From contig NC_086180.1 of NCBI RefSeq assembly GCF_023053635.1, positions 4,965,206-5,029,205 on the forward strand: a stretch of DNA of 64,000 bases, given 5' to 3'. Below are positions 53,573 through 63,452 of the stretch, piece after piece. This stretch comes from Elgaria multicarinata webbii (taxonomy: Eukaryota > Chordata > Lepidosauria > Squamata > Anguidae). A program made the position numbers and the translations under genes. Position 1 is the stretch's first letter, and every line of letters starts with the position of its first letter. A model generated the notes under the pieces. That model ran no database searches. It was not told the DNA's origin and was given only the letters and a program-made list of their open reading frames with translations.

Positions 53573-53621
<49 letters not shown>

Positions 53622-53692
53622 GGAGGGAGGGAGAGGGAGAGGGAGAGGGAGAGGGAGAGGGAGAGGGAGAGGGAGAGGGAGAGGGAGAGAGA
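53572..53692 (+). repeat. (GT)n-(GA)n-(GGGAGA)n compound microsatellite
   Basis: A GT run at about 53572-53600 passes into GA at 53601-53620, then GGGAGG, then about ten copies of GGGAGA to 53692. Confidence 0.95.
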
Positions 53693-54249
53693 GATCTCAG
53701 CAAATGCCACTGTCTTGTCCCAATCTCACGGCCAGCTTGGAGTTTGCCATTAGTAGTGCTGGTTTGCAAACGCTTGTTTCATTTCGTTGAGTTCAGGCTG
53801 GTTTCTTCCAATCTGGGGGCTCGGATAAGTGAACAATAATTGTTTCACATTGTTTTGCATTGGCTTCGCCCCTGTGGCGATAGCTGAAAGAGGCTGAGAA
53901 TTGAACCGCCAGCCGCTGGGGACGGATGAGGCTCACGCAGCCAAATAGCCTTGAAGAATTCCCGGTGGTGGTGGGCCAGGGAGAGACAAATAGCAGGGTT
54001 GGGGGCTGAAACGGGATACGATTTCCTTCCTTGGGAATATGGGATTAGAGCTGTAATAAGGGGAGCTGTGGTGGGAACAAGACAGTACCAACTGGGCTAG
54101 TTGCCAAGGGTGAAATGGAGGCCAACGTTATGTCAGGAATGGAGTGGCGAGAGCAATTTCATCCTTCGCTGTTGAGTGTCATTTTCTGGGAAGGCTTTGT
54201 GGTGCACATCTGGTTTCTATGAGTGTTCCCATTGGGCTCGTACACTCTC

Positions 54250-54281
<32 letters not shown>

Positions 54282-54447
54282 TGAGAGTGATTATGTGTGT
54301 GATTCCAGCCTTGATGAGGTTATACTTTTTGGATGGATGGCATCTTTCCTTTTGGATGAATGTGGCTTGTCCAGGAACCAGGACAGATGATTTGCCTAGC
54401 ATGATCTACTCTAACTTATAAGGTCTCTCTTTTTGCTTTGGCAGCAT
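53693..54447. other. intron 2 sequence, nothing recognised
   Basis: A second GT-GA compound repeat lies at 54249-54278. No exon is recognised. Confidence 0.35.
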
Positions 54448-54722
54448 AGAATCATAGAATAGTAGAGTTGGAAGGGGCCTACAAGGCCATCAAGTCTAAC
54501 CCCCTGCTCAATGCAGGAATCCACCCTAAAGCATCCCTGACAGAGGGTTGTCCAGCTGCCTCTTGAAGGCCTCTAGTGTGGGAGAGCCCACAACCTCCCT
54601 AGGTAGCTGATTCCACCGTCGCACTGCTCTAACAGTCAGGAAGTTTTTCCTGATGTCCAGCCGGAATCTGGCTTCCTTTAACTTGAGCCTGTTATTCCGT
54701 GTCCTGCACTCTGGGAGGATCA
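54448..54722 (-). mobile_element. CR1 LINE, 3' end
   Basis: AGAATCATAGAATAGTAGAG through CACTCTGGGAGGATC, the reverse complement of the CR1 3' end. The - strand encodes [20 protein letters not shown]. Confidence 0.9.
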
Positions 54723-54994
54723 CGAATCCGGGCAAAATTTATCTCTGGCAATGCAGTTGATTATTCCAGAAATGCTTTGACTTAATGGTCTCCCTAGCTG
54801 TTTTAGTTTTCAGGCTGTAATGATCCATTTTCAATAATGGGTGTAGTTTAAATTAAATGAATTTTACACAATATATTGTGACTCCCCAGGGACTCAGGTG
54901 CAATGTGAGTTAGGGGACTCAGAGACCCCACACTTTTGGGGTAAGTTGCCATGGCGTGGGTGGGGTGGGTGGGTCTGAGGGGCTCCTTCACTGC
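54723..54994. other. intron 2 sequence, nothing recognised
   Basis: No repeat end or exon is identified. Confidence 0.35.
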
Positions 54995-55254
54995 ATCCTT
55001 TTAGGAAGCTTCTGAAGGCCTACCTCTTTGCTCTGGTCTTCCCCTGTTGACATTTCAATGGACTATTCTGATTTGTAGCTGCAGTTGTGTTTTAAGTTTT
55101 TCGTACTCTCTAGGCCAGATGCTTTATTGCTGATCTGCTTTTTTTTTAATGAATTATTTTGTTGGTTTAGTACTGTATAGGTCTATTTTATAGCTGTAAG
55201 CTGCCTTCCTAGGGCTTCTGCCCTGAAAAGCACCCTAGAAATATTTTAAATAAA
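54995..55254 (+). mobile_element. L2-like LINE 3' end, different subfamily
   Basis: TTTAGGAAGCTTCTGAAGGC, CTACCTCTTTGCTCTGG (a KAYLFAL-type ending) and a 3' UTR with GCTGTAAGCTGCCTTCCTAG, ending ATTTTAAATAAATGA. Confidence 0.65.
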
Positions 55255-55690
55255 TGAGGATGATCAGGGGTCTGGAAGCAAAGCCCTATGAGGAGAGACT
55301 GAAAGAACTGGGCATGTTTAGCTTGGAGAAGAGAAGATTGAGGGGAGGCATGATAGCACTCTTCAAATACTTGAAAGGTTGTCACACAGAGGAGGGCCAG
55401 GATCTCTTCTCGATCCTCCCAGAATGCAGGACACGGAATAACGGGCTCAAGTTATAGGAAGCCAGAATCCAGCTTGACATCAGGAAAAACTTCCTGACTG
55501 TTAGAGCAGTATGACAATGGAACCAGTTACCTAGGGAGGTTGTGGGCTCTCCCACCCTAGAGGCCTTCAAGAGGCAGCTGGACAACCATCTGTCAGGGAT
55601 GCTTTAGGGTGGATTCCTGCATTGAGCAGGAGGTTGGACTCGATGGCCTTATAGGCCTCTTCCAACTCTACTATTCTACGATTCTATGAA
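55255..55690 (+). mobile_element. CR1 LINE, 3' part
   Basis: GGATGATCAGGGGTCTGGAA to ACTATTCTACGATTCTATG. It follows directly on the L2-like tail. Confidence 0.9.
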
Positions 55691-56509
55691 ATGAACTTAT
55701 ATCTTTTCCCACCAGCTGCTCCCTGAGCCTTTTAAGAAGAGATGTAAAGGAATGTACCAGGAGCCTTCTGCATGTGAAGCAGGTGCTCTCCAGCGGAGAG
55801 AAGACGTGGGTTCAAATCCCTCTGGGAAATGGGGCTAAGAGTGACTTATCTCAGCTGGGTGATTGCTGTGAGGTCTATAATAGAATGAAGGTTCTAGAGT
55901 GTATTGCAAATCAAAGGTGCTTGATATTAAAGGAAAGAAAAGAACTAGCACCTCTTGCAACGTTGGCTGTTTTTCTTCAACATTTTCAATTTTAAACTCA
56001 TGTCTACTCAAAAGAGCGATTTCTGTTTAACGAACACTGAATTTGCTTTGATTCTGCTGGTTGTGGCTTGTTGATAGTAAGCTGCAGGTAGCAAGTTTCC
56101 CACTTCCCTGGTGCATCAAAGAGTATTTGCGGTGCGGCACCGAAGAATAACCACTTGCTACAGAAGCATTTGTTTATCACTTAGTCTTAAAGGCGCAGCA
56201 ACCTCTTCCCGCAGCAGACTCACACGTGTACCCTTCTGGAATCTGCGCAAATACGCAGGGTGTTACGCACACAGCTCATATTTACATGTACATGTGAAAC
56301 GGTTTGTGTCCGACCTGTAAAAGCATAATGCACGAAGTTTCCCGTCTGTTCTGTTCTCAGGATTTAAACTGGGGTCAGGTGGGGCGCCTCTGCCTAAAAG
56401 AGGGGTATTTCTCCCTTATTACTTGATTCTTTTCTGCCTGTGAACAACAGCAGCAGGCTAGTACCTTTCTCTTTTAGGGGAGAACGAAGTGGAGCCCTGC
56501 CGGCTCAGA
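55691..56509. other. intron 2 sequence; possible tRNA-like head at 55765-55835
   Basis: GTGGGTTCAAATCCC near 55808 is a good pol III B box after GTGAAGCAGGTGCTCTCC, so an eroded SINE head is possible; the rest is not recognised. Confidence 0.35.
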
Positions 56510-56511
56510 CC

Positions 56512-56905
56512 ATAGAATCATAGAATAGCAGAGTTGGAAGGGGCCTACAAGGCCATCGAGTCCAACCCTCTGCTCAAGGCAGGAATCCACCCAAAAGCAT
56601 CCCTGACAGATGGTTGTCCAGCTGCCTCTTGAAGGCCTCTAATATGGGAGAGCCCACAACCTCCCCAGGCAACTGATTCCATTGTCGTACTGCTCTAACA
56701 GTCAGGAAGTTTTTCCTGATGTCCAGCTGGAATCTGGCTTCCTGTAACTTGAGCCCGTTATTCCGTGTCCTGCACTCTGGGAGGATCGAGAAGAGATCCT
56801 GGCCCTCCTCTGTGTGACAACCTTTCAAGTATTTGAAGAGTGCTCTCATGTCTCCCCTCCATCTTCTCTTCTCCAGGCTAAACATGCCCAGTTCTTTCAG
56901 GGCTT
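56512..56905 (-). mobile_element. CR1 LINE, 3' part
   Basis: ATAGAATCATAGAATAGCAG through AGGCTAAACATGCCCAGTTC. The - strand frame 56574-56885 encodes [20 protein letters not shown] through DNHLSGML, uninterrupted over 103 codons. Confidence 0.9.
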
Positions 56906-57531
56906 GTCTTGCCCAGTGTTCTGCCTCTGTCGGTGGTCAGCCAGATTTCTCTAGAAAGTTCATAAGCAGGACATGACGGTGATGGCCCCATCTCTCATTT
57001 TGTATCACCAGCATCTGTTACTCAGAGAGATTCAGACAAACAAACAAACAAACTGCTCTGGGTTTCAGACCTTTAGAGTTCCTTTCCGTTCCTTTAGACT
57101 GGTCCTGACTCAAGTCCAGAGTAGATTCACTGCTCCACTTCCTTTAGAGTTCTAACTGAAACCTGGAGTAGGTTCACCGTTCCGCTGACACCAGCCTGTG
57201 CTGCTGAAACTCTTACATGAACCAGCTCGAGCGTTTAGGCTGTAGGCTGAGTCCGTGCTTCATCTCTTGGTGGTATTTTTTTTTTTTAAAAAAAACCCAA
57301 TCTTACACACCTGTGTGTCATCTGGTGCCTGGAAGCCAAGGATCTGGATCTGTGCTTTGCTGATACATTCTGCAGTCACCTGGAGGTAGTAGAGCTCCCA
57401 GAGGACAAAATACACACACCCCTCGCCTAGAGTCCTTTCTTTGTGTGACTTAGAACACCTTGTTTCTTTCCTACCCCTGAACTTATGCGACGTTGGACAG
57501 GTTGCTTCCTGTGCCTCTCCATCCAAAGTGG
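56906..57531. other. intron 2 sequence; family K-like fragment at 57050-57205
   Basis: CTCTGGGTTTCAG and AACTGAAACCTGGAGTAGG, then CTGACACCAGCCTGTG, resemble family K ends and interior. No exon is recognised. Confidence 0.45.
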
Positions 57532-57631
57532 GGTTACATGGGGTGACCCTATGAAAAGGAGGACAGGGCTCCTGTATCTTTAATAATTGCATAGAAAAGG
57601 GAATTTCAGCAGGTGTCGTTTGTATATATGG

Positions 57632-59120
57632 TAGGGTGACCATATTTTGGAAACCAAAAAGGAGGACAACATGGTCGGCCCCCAAGGGGGCGTGTCCAGC
57701 ATCAAGGAGGCGTGCCCACCTGAACATAGCCTTGGTCACATCTCTGATTTTACAGCACACATTTAAGACAAATCTGTTCTACATAACATCTTAATGTTAA
57801 AATCACTGAAATAAAGAACAAGTGAGAGAGTCAATGTATCTGAAATTAACTTCACTCACTCCTACTTTTGTAGGTTTTGCTGTACTTGGAAGCTTTTGCT
57901 ATGCTTTGTGTAATACAGTCTCCCCTTCCCTCAAATATCTTTTCTGACTGTGTCTTCACTCATTGCAAGCTGCTGTTGTTGTTAACAGGGTTTGCTACTG
58001 GCCGGCCGGATGGCTGGCTTTTTTTAATTTCAATTTTTTAAAAAAGCTTGTGTATAATTGTCACAAGTTTCTCTACTCTAACATGAGGGTGGGTGTTGTG
58101 GCAATTTACCTAAAGACTGGAGATCCCCTTAATGCCAAGGGCTGAAACTGCTCAATATGCAAAACCCCAAAGAGGAGGTTTGACAACCTGAGTTCGAAGG
58201 ATATGGCTCCAGCAGTTTTAAAACACAATAATTTTAAAACTTTGAACTTTTAAAAACATCCTAAAAAAACAATGAATGAACAGATCTGATTCAAACCTGG
58301 CATGGCTGAATCTCTCCTTAAGAGCTATCATGGTGCCCACTTTCAGCCCTTTATCTTTTAAAAATGTCATTTTAAAAAAATAATTTGAAAACCTCAAACT
58401 TTTTTTAAAAATCCTAAAACTCAGTGGATGGACAGATCTGTTTCAAAATTGGCATAGCAAAGTCCTTGTTAAGAGCTATCATGGTGTCAAGTTTCATCTC
58501 TTTATCTATAATAATATTTTTTTTTAAAAAAAAATAAATCCTCAAATTTTAAAAAATTCCTAAAAATCAATGGATGAACAGATCTGTTTCAAATTTGGTA
58601 CGGCTAAAGCTCTACCTAAAAGCTATCATGGTGCCAACTTTCAGCTCTTTATCTTTAAAAATGACGGTTTAAAAAATAATAATTTAAAAACCTCAATTTT
58701 AAAAACAATCCTAAAAAATCAATGGATGAACAGATCTGTTTCAAATTTGGTGTGGCTAAAGCTCTATCTAAATCCTATCATGGTGCGAAGTTTAAGTCCT
58801 TGTTAAGAGCTATCATGGTGTCAAGTTTCATCTCTTTATCTATAATAATATATTTTTTTAAAAAAATTAAATCCTCAAATTTTAAAAAATCCTAAAAAAT
58901 CAATGGATGAACGGATCTGTTTCAAATTTGGTATGACTAAAGCCCTTCCTAAGAGCTACCATCGTGCCAAGTTTCATGTCTTTATCTTAAAAAATGACAG
59001 AGTTATAAGCATTTTTGTTAATTCCCAGTAGAGCTGTTCTTTGGAAAAATCCGGATTTCCCCTCCCCCTCCCGGATTTGTCGTCAAAAACCCGGGCAAAT
59101 CCAGTCATATGGTCACCCTA
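57632..59120. mobile_element. Nested hAT-like element with ~150-bp tandem module
   Basis: Starts TAGGGTGACCATATTTTGG and ends CATATGGTCACCCTA, with an exact 8-bp duplication ATATATGG at 57624-57631 and 59121-59128. The first and last ~15 bp match the MITE it sits in; subterminal parts (CCAAAAAGGAGGACAACATG left, AAACCCGGGCAAATCCAG right) differ. The interior is a tandem array at 58250-59020. No transposase is seen. Confidence 0.88.
58250..59020 (+). repeat. ~150-bp tandem module (about 5 units)
   Basis: CAGATCTG (or CGGATCTG) recurs near 58280, 58432, 58579, 58730 and 58912. Each unit has TTCAAATTTGG-like and AGCTATCATGGTGCCAAGTT words followed by an A/T-rich part. Read on the - strand, the order GGCACCATGATAGCT, CCAAATTTGAAA and CATTGATTTTTAGGA resembles the module at 2090-2870. 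Confidence 0.85.
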
Positions 59121-59361
59121 ATATATGGAGAACCTGCTGAAATTCCCTCTTCATCACAGCAGTTAAAGCTGCAGGAGCTATACTAGAGTGACCAGATTTA
59201 AAAGAGGGCATGGCACCTGCAGCAATAAGTGTTGTGATGAAGAGGGAATTTCACCAGGTGCTGCATGCCTACAAAGGACACCTGCAGAAATTCCCTTTTC
59301 AATACAACTGTTAAAGATACAGGAGCCCTGTCTTCTTTTTCATATGGTCACCCTAGGTTAC

Positions 59362-59967
59362 GCAACCTCAGCTTATTTGCAGCTAATTTAGTGTGTATTG
59401 TGGGCAACACACCAAAATGGGCTTGTTAAGCCATCGATGACATAGAGCCATGTGGTGTACAGATCTGGTCTAAATATCAGCTCCTAATCCAGAGGTGGGG
59501 AACCGTTATCAGCTGCAAAATGAAAAAAGGTCAGTGCCGCAGCAGCGGGTGAGTGGGTGGGAGGGAAGCAGATTCCATCTCTGGGTGGGGCCCAAGGCAG
59601 TGGGACTCAGAAATAAGGTCAAGGTATCTGCACGTCTATTCAGGAGTCAGCAGGCCTGCAAAATGCCCATTTGGGATCTGCAAAATGAGAATTCGATGCA
59701 CAGCCTGCCTGCCTGCCAAAGGGAACTCTCAAAGTCTTTGCAAGAGCTCAGTTGTTTGCAGCTTGTTTAGAGATCAATTGCCTTAGCTGCAAAAGAAGCT
59801 TGCGCACAGGATGGGTCGAAAGGGTGGTGTTTTGTTTTTTACAAATCCTATAAATAAATAAGTGAAGGGGGGGGAAGCACATGTACAGACACTGTTAGCT
59901 TTTCCAGCCTGTACCTAGGAAATACCTGCAGGAACTGAAGATCTCTGGGTCGTAGCTCCTTAGGGAG
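59362..59967. other. intron 2 sequence, nothing recognised
   Basis: No exon or repeat end is identified. Confidence 0.35.
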
Positions 59968-60115
59968 AGTATTTATTTATTTATTGCATTTCAATGCCGC
60001 CCAACAGCCGAAGCTCTCGGGGCAGTTCACAAAAACTAAAACCATCAAATACACAACCGACAGTATAAAACAAACCGCAATGTAAAAGCACAATATAAAT
60101 GCACAACCAGTAGAT
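59968..60115 (-). mobile_element. L2 3' end
   Basis: TATTTATTTATTTATTGCAT, then ATGCCGCCCAACAGCCGAAG and GGGCAGTTCACAAAAACTAA. Confidence 0.85.
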
Positions 60116-60605
60116 TTGCAGTTCAGACTAGAACTGGTGGGGAACTGAAACTGGAATTGGTCCCAGTAACTGGAATTCATTCTCCCCCTGCCTGCCCTCA
60201 CCCCATACTTTGGGCCCTGCTTTTGATATCATCCGCTCTGGAACCCAACTGGACTGTCTGCCTGGGTCTGGTGTCAAGGGTGCTGTATTGGCTTGGTTCC
60301 ATCCTGGCTGTCGAGGGTGAGGCTGGGAGACGGTTGGTCTGTCCTGCAGGAGTTGTTCCGCAGGAAATTTCATGAAATTGCTAGGGGTGTTCATCCAGAA
60401 ATTTGGGGTGCAGTGTCCCTACTAGGCTGATGACACCTAGATCTATTTCTCTTTTCTTCTGATCCAGGCACGCTAGTATTGAGGTGCTTAACTCGCACAG
60501 CAATTCACGACTTTGCCTAGAATGGGGAGATCACTGGAAGCCGCTGCGGAAAAATATTCTGCCTGTGAACTAATGTTCTTTCTCTTCCTTCTCTGTCTTC
60601 TGCAG
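60116..60605. other. end of intron 2, nothing recognised until the acceptor
   Basis: The last ~60 bases are pyrimidine-rich (TTCTTTCTCTTCCTTCTCTG), a strong polypyrimidine tract for exon 3. Confidence 0.45.
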
Positions 60606-60682
60606 TTTCCCTCACCTGCCCACGGAGAGGTGGCGGTGACCGTAGCGGGCAAAGAGCTTATTCTGGTGCTGGAAAAAAACCA
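60606..60682 (+). CDS. ADAM33: ADAM33, exon 3 (prodomain)
   Basis: The 77-bp exon encodes 25 residues plus two bases: FPSPAHGEVAVTVAGKE then LILVLEKN. It aligns without gaps to the human ADAM33 prodomain stretch ending GQELLLELEKNH, and the LEKN motif is shared by close ADAMs such as ADAM19. The acceptor is CTGTCTTCTGCAG; the donor is AACCA|GTAAGT at 60682/60683, phase 2. An exon of 77 bp ending just after LEKN fits ADAM gene structure as I recall it. The cysteine-switch part of the prodomain, the HExxH protease domain and the disintegrin domain are not in the window. Confidence 0.88.
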
Positions 60683-60830
60683 GTAAGTATGTGCATGTTA
60701 AGACCAGGCAGATCAGAAACTCAAAGAAGTCCTGAATTCTGCACCCGGAAGTGCTGAGTTCTACAATCAGAATGTATCATGTCAAATATCAAAAATATTT
60801 GATACCTGCTTATTTTGCATAGATCATTCA

Positions 60831-61359
60831 GGCTTCAGTTCAGACATCACGTTTCTCAATGGTGGTTTTAGAACTCCACGGCGGAGTTTTTACACCACCG
60901 TTGTGAAATGTGTTGTCTGGCGGGAAAACTCCACGCAACGGTGGATTTTTTTTTGAAAACACTCCATGCAGAATATCCTCACTGTGCAGAGGAGAGTTCC
61001 TGCACAACTGTTGTGTTGCGTGTTGTGTGGTGGGCTCCGTGGAGTTTTCCATTGCGTTGCGTTGACTTTTCCCACTGGCTACAGAGTTTCTTGGCAAGAG
61101 CGTCGAAAGGAGCGAGTGCCACTCTAGGAGAGTCGCCGGGATTGGTTTTTTGCAGCAATGGCTGATGGGATACCATCGGGAGGACCGGGGGAGGAGAGAG
61201 GGTGGAGGAACTGTCGATCAAAGGTCACGATGGATTTTACTCAACTCCACAGTCACACAACGATGGAGTTAGAACATGTGTGGGGAATACCCCCTAAAAG
61301 CTCAACCATTGAGTGGAGTTTTCACACTGCATTGACTGATGTGTTGTCTGAACTGAGCC
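60831..61359. mobile_element. Inverted-repeat MITE, family J (CAGTTCAGACAACAC)
   Basis: GGCTTCAGTTCAGACATCAC at the left is inverted with GTTGTCTGAACTGAGCC at the right. AACTCCAC / GTGGAGTT words recur inside (near 60872, 60918, 61242, 61315). The target duplication is unclear. The ends resemble family I at 33289. Confidence 0.75.
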
Positions 61360-61477
61360 TCTGTATTTGCTAGGGATGGAAATGGGAGAGGGTCTTGTGC
61401 AGGGCACCAATGCCTTTGCCTTCTGACCAGTGACACACCACATTTGGATTTTAGATGACGTTCCCCACATACTTTTT

Positions 61478-61660
61478 CAAATCTGTCCATCTAGTCCAGC
61501 ACTCCATTCACACAGTGGCTGACCAGCTGTTGACCAGGGACCCACAAGCAGGACACGGGTGCAACAGCACCCTCCCACCCATGTTCCCCAGCAATTGGTG
61601 TATATAAAGCTACTGCCACTGATACTAGAGCTTACTGCCTCTGATACCCTGACCTCTGGT
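61478..61660 (-). mobile_element. CR1-related LINE 3' end (GATCAGACC subfamily)
   Basis: GTCCATCTAGTCCAGCACTC and CCCACCCATGTTCCCCAGCA. Confidence 0.8.
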
Positions 61661-61680
61661 TTACAGTCAAAGGGTGGCCA

Positions 61681-61752
61681 GCATTGAGCAGGGGGTTGGA
61701 CTCGATGGCCTTTTAGGCCCCTTCCAACTCTGCTATTCTATGATTCTATGAT
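61681..61752 (+). mobile_element. CR1 LINE, last 70 bp
   Basis: GCATTGAGCAGGGGGTTGGA to CTATTCTATGATTCTATGA. Confidence 0.88.
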
Positions 61753-62033
61753 CTACATGATTGCAGATGCTCTTTTTATTATTTTTATTTTAAAAACATA
61801 TTATCCGTTGCTGCACCAAAAGGGTGCTCATTCCCAAGTAAATGGGATTTTATGCGAACCTGCCCCGGCTCAGAGTATTTCTTTCCATTATCAGGGGTTG
61901 ACAAACAGTTCATTGGGGTGGGGGTAGTTCAGGAACGCAGAAGCTGTTGTAAAACATGGCGTGGGGTGTGTGTGGCAAAGATAAATGTTAGCTGCGCGCA
62001 TCACAGATAAAGGAATACAACTGAAGTCCAGGG
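61753..62033. other. intron 3 sequence, nothing recognised
   Basis: No exon or repeat end is identified. Confidence 0.35.
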
Positions 62034-62124
62034 TTTAAAATGACTTAAAAAACCAACAGAAATATGAAAAAGTGCTATCTTAAACCAAAACCAAACCTGA
62101 AAACAAAGTAAGTTTAAGAAAATT

Positions 62125-62191
62125 GATACAAACAATATATCAAATTTAGGTATAACTATGCTTATTACAGTAAAATCATATTAGTAGAAAA
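62125..62191. repeat. Left arm of ~67-bp inverted repeat in the Penelope-like element
   Basis: TGATACAAACAATATATCAA and ATTAGTAGAAAA are found as reverse complement at 62966-63033 with one mismatch noted. Confidence 0.9.
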
Positions 62192-62236
62192 TATTTTTAA
62201 TCTTAAAGCAAACTTATGTTGCATATTTTGCATATA

Positions 62237-62390
62237 CCATATTTCTTCAATTCTAAGACGCACTTCCCCCCTCCCCATATAAACATCTCTAAAAATGGGG
62301 TGCGTCTTAGAATCGCAGGTGTGACTTAGGTTTTTTTCTTCGGTTGGTGGTACTGAAATTAGTGTGCGTCTTACCATCGAAGAAATACGG
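62237..62390. mobile_element. Short inverted-repeat MITE with TA flanks, nested in the Penelope-like element
   Basis: CCATATTTCTTCAATTCTAA and AAGACGCAC at the left are inverted with GTGCGTCTTACCATCG and AAGAAATACGG at the right. TA flanks both sides (62235-62236 and 62391-62392), suggesting a TA-targeting superfamily. Confidence 0.75.
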
Positions 62391-62799
62391 TATCTGTTCA
62401 TTCGAGACATCATTCATGCAACTAGATATTACTTGGGAGCCAAAGTAAGATTACTCAATATTATATACTTTTCTCTAAGAGTGAGCAAGTTGTGGGAGTG
62501 TTGTTTCAATTATGCCAACTTTACAATAACTAATTAGGTGTCTTTATCCACCAGCCTCTTGAAGACAGGAGGGAATATCTAGCCCCCCGTCTTTCTTGCT
62601 ACAAGCTTGAAGATTTACAAGAGCCAACTTTGGGTTAATAATCATTATTAGAGTAAAACCTTGGGCTCAAAAGAAAGGAGGTAGGGCACCAATAGGCATT
62701 TGGCAAATATTTTTTCTTTTTTTCTGCTTTTCGGGTCCGATAGGAACTCCCTATACCTGGGGCATAAAAAGTTGTTTTTTAATATTTGTATAATTTTAA

Positions 62800-62803
<4 letters not shown>

Positions 62804-62832
<29 letters not shown>
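62804..62832 (+). repeat. (AAT)n microsatellite
   Basis: About nine copies of AAT. Confidence 0.95.
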
Positions 62833-62850
62833 CCACACATCCTTTTCCCA

Positions 62851-62875
62851 CTGATGAAGACCTGTCTGGTCGAAA
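62851..62875 (+). ncRNA. Hammerhead-ribozyme-like core
   Basis: CTGATGA (62851-62857), then GACC TGTCT GGTC forming a 4-bp stem II with a 5-base loop, then GAAA (62872-62875). One extra A between CTGATGA and the stem departs from the canonical core, so catalysis is doubtful. The CGAAATGCGT continuation is typical of Penelope-like copies. Confidence 0.5.
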
Positions 62876-62965
62876 TGCGTTTGGGGATTTTTGTTTAATG
62901 TTTGACGTATGTGGACTATTTTGTTTACATTTTAAATGTATGTATTTGCTTTAGGATTAAAACTG

Positions 62966-63033
62966 TTTTCTACTAATATGATTTTATTGTAATAAGCATA
63001 GTTATACCTAAATTTGATATATTGTTTGTATCA
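62966..63033. repeat. Right arm of ~67-bp inverted repeat in the Penelope-like element
   Basis: Partner of 62125-62191. Confidence 0.9.
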
Positions 63034-63047
63034 GTTTTAAAATGACT

Positions 63048-63185
63048 TAAGCCACAATCCTATGCATGTTTAGACGGAAACAAATTCCTAAAACTCTCAG
63101 CATGGCTGACTGGGGAATGCTGGGAGTTGTAGTGTTCCACCACCACCACCCCGGTCCAAACATGCATAGGATTGCATCCTTAAGC
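63048..63185. mobile_element. Family F palindromic MITE, uninterrupted copy
   Basis: CACAATCCTATGCATGTTTA at the left is inverted with AAACATGCATAGGATTGCAT at the right. The interior has AAACTCTCAGCAT and ATGCTGGGAGTTGTAG. Confidence 0.8.
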
Positions 63186-63369
63186 CACATCACTATGAAC
63201 ACGTGTTGTGCGCATAGAAGGTTCCAGGTTCCATTCTTGCCAGCACAGTTAGAAAAATTGTGGATTACAACCCAATTAAATCAAATAAAAAGGCATCCAG
63301 ATGCAGTTTCAAAAGGAAAGTTTATTTCCCACGTCAGGTACCAAAAATCTCTTTGCACAAAGGTCCCTT
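63186..63369. other. intron 3 sequence, nothing recognised
   Basis: No exon or repeat end is identified. Confidence 0.3.
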
Positions 63370-63452
63370 TCCCTTATTTATTTTATTGATTGATTGATTG
63401 ATTGATTGCATTTATATACCGCTCCCATAGCCAGGGCTCTCCGGGCGGTTTA
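63370..63452 (-). mobile_element. L2 3' end
   Basis: TTATTTTATTGATTGATTGA, then ATTTATATACCGCTCCCATA and CTCCGGGCGGTTTACC. Confidence 0.8.

Larger units (their letters stand above)
57538..59355. mobile_element. Family C MITE interrupted by a second element
   Basis: Outer ends ATGGGGTGACCCTATG and CATATGGTCACCCTA, flanked by GGTTAC at 57532-57537 and 59356-59361. The arms are the usual GGACAGGGCTCCTGT and TTAAAGATACAGGAGC. A 1489-bp element is inserted at 57632-59120. Confidence 0.82.
40789..60605 (+). other. ADAM33: ADAM33 intron 2 (19817 bp)
   Basis: Bounded by GTGGGC and TCTGTCTTCTGCAG. It is very rich in repeats but includes stretches of apparently unique sequence near 44650-45480 and 47870-48070 that could be regulatory. 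Confidence 0.8.
62049..63035 (+). mobile_element. Penelope-like retroelement fragment
   Basis: Flanked by an exact 15-bp direct repeat TTTAAAATGACTTAA at 62034-62048 and 63036-63050, as expected of a retroelement insertion. A ~67-bp segment near the left end (62125-62191) recurs inverted at the right end (62966-63033). A hammerhead-ribozyme-like core lies at 62851-62875. This pattern is that of Penelope-like elements, which carry such ribozyme motifs and often inverted end copies. No reverse transcriptase or GIY-YIG frame is visible. Confidence 0.65.

Noticed and set aside
53550-53790. Open frames encoding Arg/Glu or Gly/Arg repeats
   Set aside because: Translation of a GT/GA/GGGAGA compound microsatellite.
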